A stretch of DNA of 7,193 nucleotides from assembly GCA_017561615.1 (NCBI GenBank), contig JAFZBT010000060.1, positions 1-7,193 on the forward strand. Reading direction: 5' to 3'. The number at the start of each line of letters is the position of its first letter. Within the stretch, counting starts at the first letter, position 1. A program made the translations under genes and the position numbers. Below are positions 5,497-7,193 of the stretch, one piece after another. The notes beneath the pieces were generated by a model. That model saw nothing but the letters and a program-made list of their open reading frames with translations. It did not search any database and was not told the origin of the DNA. The DNA comes from Erysipelotrichaceae bacterium (GTDB taxonomy: Bacteria > Bacillota_I > Bacilli_A > Erysipelotrichales > Erysipelotrichaceae).

Positions 5497-5778
5497 ATGA
5501 GAGAGAATGAACTGTACGATCTGGCTGAACTGTTCAAGATCTTCGGTGATTCCACCAGGATCAGGATCCTTTATGCGCTGTTTGAGCATGAGGTCAACGT
5601 CAACGACATTGCCGATCAGCTGACCATGACGGCTTCCGCCGTTTCCCATCAGCTGCGCATCCTCAAGCAGAACAAGCTCATCAAGTCCCGCCGGGAGGGA
5701 AAGCAGATCTATTACAGCCTTGCCGATGATCACGTCAAGACGATCATGGCCATGGGCATGGAACACATAGAGGAATAA
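5497..5778 (+). CDS. ArsR/SmtB-family metal-sensing repressor (zinc-type)
   Basis: This 93-aa winged-helix protein starts with the typical ELFKIFGDSTRIRILYAL helix. It has the recognition helix SAVSHQLRILKQNKLI (about 47-62) and the wing SRREGKQIYYSL (64-75). The C-terminal alpha-5 helix contains D77-x-H79 and H90-x-x-E93, exactly the spacing of the SmtB/CzrA zinc site (D-x-H, then H eleven and E fourteen residues after the first His). The protein has no cysteine, so the CadC-type alpha-3N site is absent and sensing should be of zinc-like metals. The ATG at 5497 is preceded by GGGAGGA (seven bases spacing); a start at 5479 would lie inside the ATPase gene and lacks such a site. As last gene of the operon it presumably represses its own promoter through the palindrome at 3374-3397. 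Confidence 0.93.
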   Translation: MRENELYDLAELFKIFGDSTRIRILYALFEHEVNVNDIADQLTMTASAVSHQLRILKQNKLIKSRREGKQIYYSLADDHVKTIMAMGMEHIEE

Positions 5779-5779
5779 G

Positions 5780-5802
5780 CCGGTTTCCAGAAACCGGTTT
5801 TC
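5780..5802 (+). terminator. Rho-independent terminator of the metal efflux operon
   Basis: A perfect 7-bp stem, CCGGTTT (5780-5786) and AAACCGG (5791-5797), with a CCAG loop is followed by TTTTCT. It starts two bases after the repressor stop codon. Leak-through would enter the downstream phospholipase-like gene, for which no clear separate promoter is visible. Confidence 0.85.
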
Positions 5803-5821
5803 TCACAGAAAGGAAAAAAGG

Positions 5822-6793
5822 ATGCCAAGTCTGATTGCGCACAGCCTGTGCGGGGAAAAGGCGCTGCTTCAGTGCGACGCCGGTCAGCTCAGAAAGATCA
5901 TCAACCGCCATAAGCGGGTCTTTATCTACGGCTGCCAGGGGCCGGACTTCCTGTTTTTCTACCGGGCTCTGCCGCTCTTTGACCAGAAGAAGGCTTCCCA
6001 GGTTCAGACGCTGGGTACCATGCTGCACTTTCAGAAGATCGATGAGGCTTTCCGCTTTCTGCTGCAAAGAATCAGGGAAAACCCCGATGAGGAATCGGTC
6101 AGCTTTCTGGCCGGCTGGCTCTGCCACCACGCCCTGGACGCCCGGGTCCATCCCTATGTCTACTGGCGTACTCACTCGCTGGCCGGCAAGGTCGGCTATC
6201 AGCATCAGCAGCTGGAATCGCAGATGGAAAGAGGCATTCTGGACCATTTCGGTCTGAAGACGGACGAGTACGTGGTCTGGAAGATGATGAAGTGCCGCCG
6301 GGGCGAAATGGAAAGGCCCGCGCAGCTGGTCAGCGATCTGATAAATGAAGTTTACGGAAAGGACCTCAGCAGGGAGGTCTGTCTGCAGGCCATGAGGGAT
6401 TTTATGACCATGGCCAGAACCCTTCATGACGTTTCCGGCCGCCGGTTCAGAACGATCTCGGCTCTGGAGAAGCTGGCCGGCCATCCCGGCCGGGCAACGG
6501 CGCTGATGGTGCCGCTGAAATATGACGATACGCTGGATGCCCTGAATCTGCGCCGGGACACCTGGCGTCATCCGGTAACCGGAGAGAGCTGCGATGCCGG
6601 GGTCATGCAGATGTTTGACCAGGCCGGGGAAGAAAGCCGTCAGCGCTTCGTCTTGCTGGAAAGCTGGCTGCAGTGCGGCGAAGGAATTGAGGAACTGCTT
6701 CAGCTGATCGGCAACCGCGGTTATGACACCGGCACAGCCGCAGGAACCATGACTTTCTTTGCCCATGATCAGAATCAGAAAGAAAATGTTTGA
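5822..6793 (+). CDS. Zinc-dependent phospholipase C-like protein
   Basis: This 323-aa protein resembles the zinc-dependent phospholipase C family common in Bacillota, most of whose members have no proven substrate. Visible features are the N-terminal PSLIAHSLCGEKAL (H7), GCQGPDFLFFY (G37-D42), MLHF (H69), the core WLCHHALDARVHPYVYW (H102, H103, D106, H110) and HQQLE (H128, E132). These His/Asp/Glu residues are the likely metal ligands, by analogy with the family. There is no signal peptide, unlike secreted clostridial phospholipase C, so it is probably cytosolic. The ATG at 5822 has AAAGGA eight bases upstream. It lies 43 bases after the efflux repressor, beyond a terminator. Enzymatic activity on phospholipids is a family-level inference only. 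Confidence 0.85.
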   Translation: MPSLIAHSLCGEKALLQCDAGQLRKIINRHKRVFIYGCQGPDFLFFYRALPLFDQKKASQVQTLGTMLHFQKIDEAFRFLLQRIRENPDEESVSFLAGWLCHHALDARVHPYVYWRTHSLAGKVGYQHQQLESQMERGILDHFGLKTDEYVVWKMMKCRRGEMERPAQLVSDLINEVYGKDLSREVCLQAMRDFMTMARTLHDVSGRRFRTISALEKLAGHPGRATALMVPLKYDDTLDALNLRRDTWRHPVTGESCDAGVMQMFDQAGEESRQRFVLLESWLQCGEGIEELLQLIGNRGYDTGTAAGTMTFFAHDQNQKENV

Positions 6794-6818
6794 CTAGCGA
6801 AGGCGGCTGTTATAAAAT
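6790..6818 (+). promoter_or_regulatory. Possible upstream promoter for tRNA-Val
   Basis: TTGACT (6790-6795), overlapping the stop codon of the phospholipase-like gene, is followed after 17 bases by TAAAAT (6813-6818) within TTATAAAAT. No gene other than tRNA-Val starts convincingly in the next 80 bases, so this could be a second, distal promoter for it. Support is motif spacing alone. Confidence 0.4.
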
Positions 6819-6852
6819 CGTAAATGCACAGCGGTAACTTTATGAAAAACTG

Positions 6853-6882
6853 TTGTTCACATCGGCGATTATGAGGTATAAT
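6853..6882 (+). promoter_or_regulatory. Promoter of tRNA-Val
   Basis: A perfect -10 box TATAAT (6877-6882) has TTGTTC (6853-6858) 18 bases upstream, and lies 19 bases before the tRNA 5' end. The short distance to a stable RNA gene with its own terminator makes this a convincing promoter. Confidence 0.75.
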
Positions 6883-6901
6883 AGCCTTACAGCCGAAACC
6901 T

Positions 6902-6977
6902 GAAGGGTTAGCTCAGCTGGGAGAGCACCTGCTTGACGTGCAGGGGGTCATGGGTTCGAGTCCCTTACCTTTCACCA
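6902..6977 (+). tRNA. tRNA-Val (anticodon GAC)
   Basis: A 76-nt cloverleaf with encoded CCA: acceptor GAAGGGT with ACCTTTC (one G-U pair), D-arm GCTC/GAGC with loop AGCTGGGA, anticodon arm CCTGC-TTGACGT-GCAGG with anticodon GAC (Val), variable GGGTC, T-loop TTCGAGT, discriminator A. The T-stem ATGGG/CCCTT contains a U-U mismatch at pair 50-64, a mild oddity. It is transcribed alone, between its own promoter and terminator. Confidence 0.93.
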
Positions 6978-6986
6978 TTTGGAAGA

Positions 6987-7008
6987 AAAGCCTTGCGAAA
7001 GGCTTTTT
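6987..7008 (+). terminator. Rho-independent terminator after tRNA-Val
   Basis: An 8-bp stem, AAAGCCTT and AAGGCTTT, around a GCGA loop ends in a five-T run (7004-7008), nine bases after the tRNA CCA. The A-run before and T-run after suggest it may act in both directions. Confidence 0.85.
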
Positions 7009-7027
7009 CTCTGGCCCGGCTCCGGCT

Positions 7028-7056
7028 TTGCCATTTGAGACCGGCTGGTTTACAAT
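7028..7056 (+). promoter_or_regulatory. Promoter of the last, partial gene
   Basis: TTGCCA (7028-7033) and TACAAT (7051-7056) are 17 bases apart. The predicted start of transcription (near 7063) falls at the GGAGG ribosome site (7063-7067), so the leader would be only about 15 bases long. Confidence 0.6.
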
Positions 7057-7077
7057 ATAACCGGAGGAAATGAGAAG

Positions 7078-7193
7078 ATGAAGAAATTACTGTTCGCGTT
7101 TCTGGCAATGCTGATTATTGCCTTCCTGGTAAGCGCCGCTCTGATCGGTGAGGTCTGGGTACCGGGGGAAAAGGATGAATACCAGTATCCCCA
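7078..7193 (+). CDS. Exported or membrane-anchored protein of unknown function (5' part only)
   Basis: The first 38 codons are visible and the gene runs off the window. The N-terminus MKKLLFAFLAMLIIAFLVSAALIGEVWVP has two lysines followed by an uninterrupted hydrophobic stretch (about residues 4-23), as in a signal peptide or a single membrane anchor. No lipobox cysteine is present in the visible part. A possible AxA-like cleavage region (VSAA) is seen near residue 20. The charged part that follows (PGEKDEYQYP) would be outside the membrane. The ATG at 7078 is preferred over one at 7070, which meets a stop after three codons. GGAGG at 7063-7067 is ten bases upstream. The family is not recognisable from this fragment. 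Confidence 0.75.
   Translation, partial: MKKLLFAFLAMLIIAFLVSAALIGEVWVPGEKDEYQYP

Noticed and set aside
6842..6874. Ten-codon open frame (MKNCCSHRRL) before tRNA-Val
   Set aside because: No real ribosome site, overlaps the tRNA promoter, and no sign of attenuation structure.

Overview
The window is a piece of a fairly GC-rich, low-complexity bacterial chromosome, most likely a Bacillota (Firmicutes) member. Evidence for this is the strong AGGAGG-type ribosome binding sites, TTGACA/TATAAT promoters, tRNA genes with encoded CCA, a barnase/barstar pair and a CadA/SmtB-style zinc operon. A gut Erysipelotrichia or clostridial relative is a guess that the sequence alone cannot settle.

Region 1 (1-1824) is a tightly packed plus-strand operon: the 3' end of uvrB (nucleotide excision repair), maf (house-cleaning nucleotide pyrophosphatase), an exported barnase-type ribonuclease with an N-terminal membrane anchor or signal, and its barstar-type inhibitor. 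Gaps are 13, 1 and 3 nt, so the RNase and its antidote are probably made from the same message as the repair genes.

Region 2 (1832-3197) is an AT-richer insert that starts 7 bp after the barstar stop codon. It is bounded by 40-bp inverted repeats that match at 37 positions. It carries one gene, an ORF6N-domain protein with a C-terminal phospholipase-D-like segment, flanked by two hairpin terminators that look bidirectional. No recognisable transposase is present. This is the least ordinary part of the window: either a non-autonomous mobile unit carrying a phage-type gene, or a single-gene element whose PLD-like protein might itself act on the ends.

Region 3 (3217-5802) holds a minus-strand tRNA-Thr(GGU) with several odd positions, then a divergently transcribed zinc/cadmium efflux operon. 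The operon has a sigma-A promoter, a perfect 24-bp palindromic ArsR/SmtB operator over the start of transcription, a stand-alone HMA metal-binding protein, a P1B-2-type ATPase, an ArsR-family repressor with a complete SmtB/CzrA-type alpha-5 zinc site, and a strong terminator. Metal would release the repressor from the operator; the HMA protein and the ATPase would then bind and export zinc or cadmium.

Region 4 (5822-7193) holds a zinc-dependent phospholipase C-like protein, a tRNA-Val(GAC) with its own promoter(s) and terminator, and the start of a gene for an exported or membrane-anchored protein that runs off the window. There is no stretch over 300 bases without a gene.
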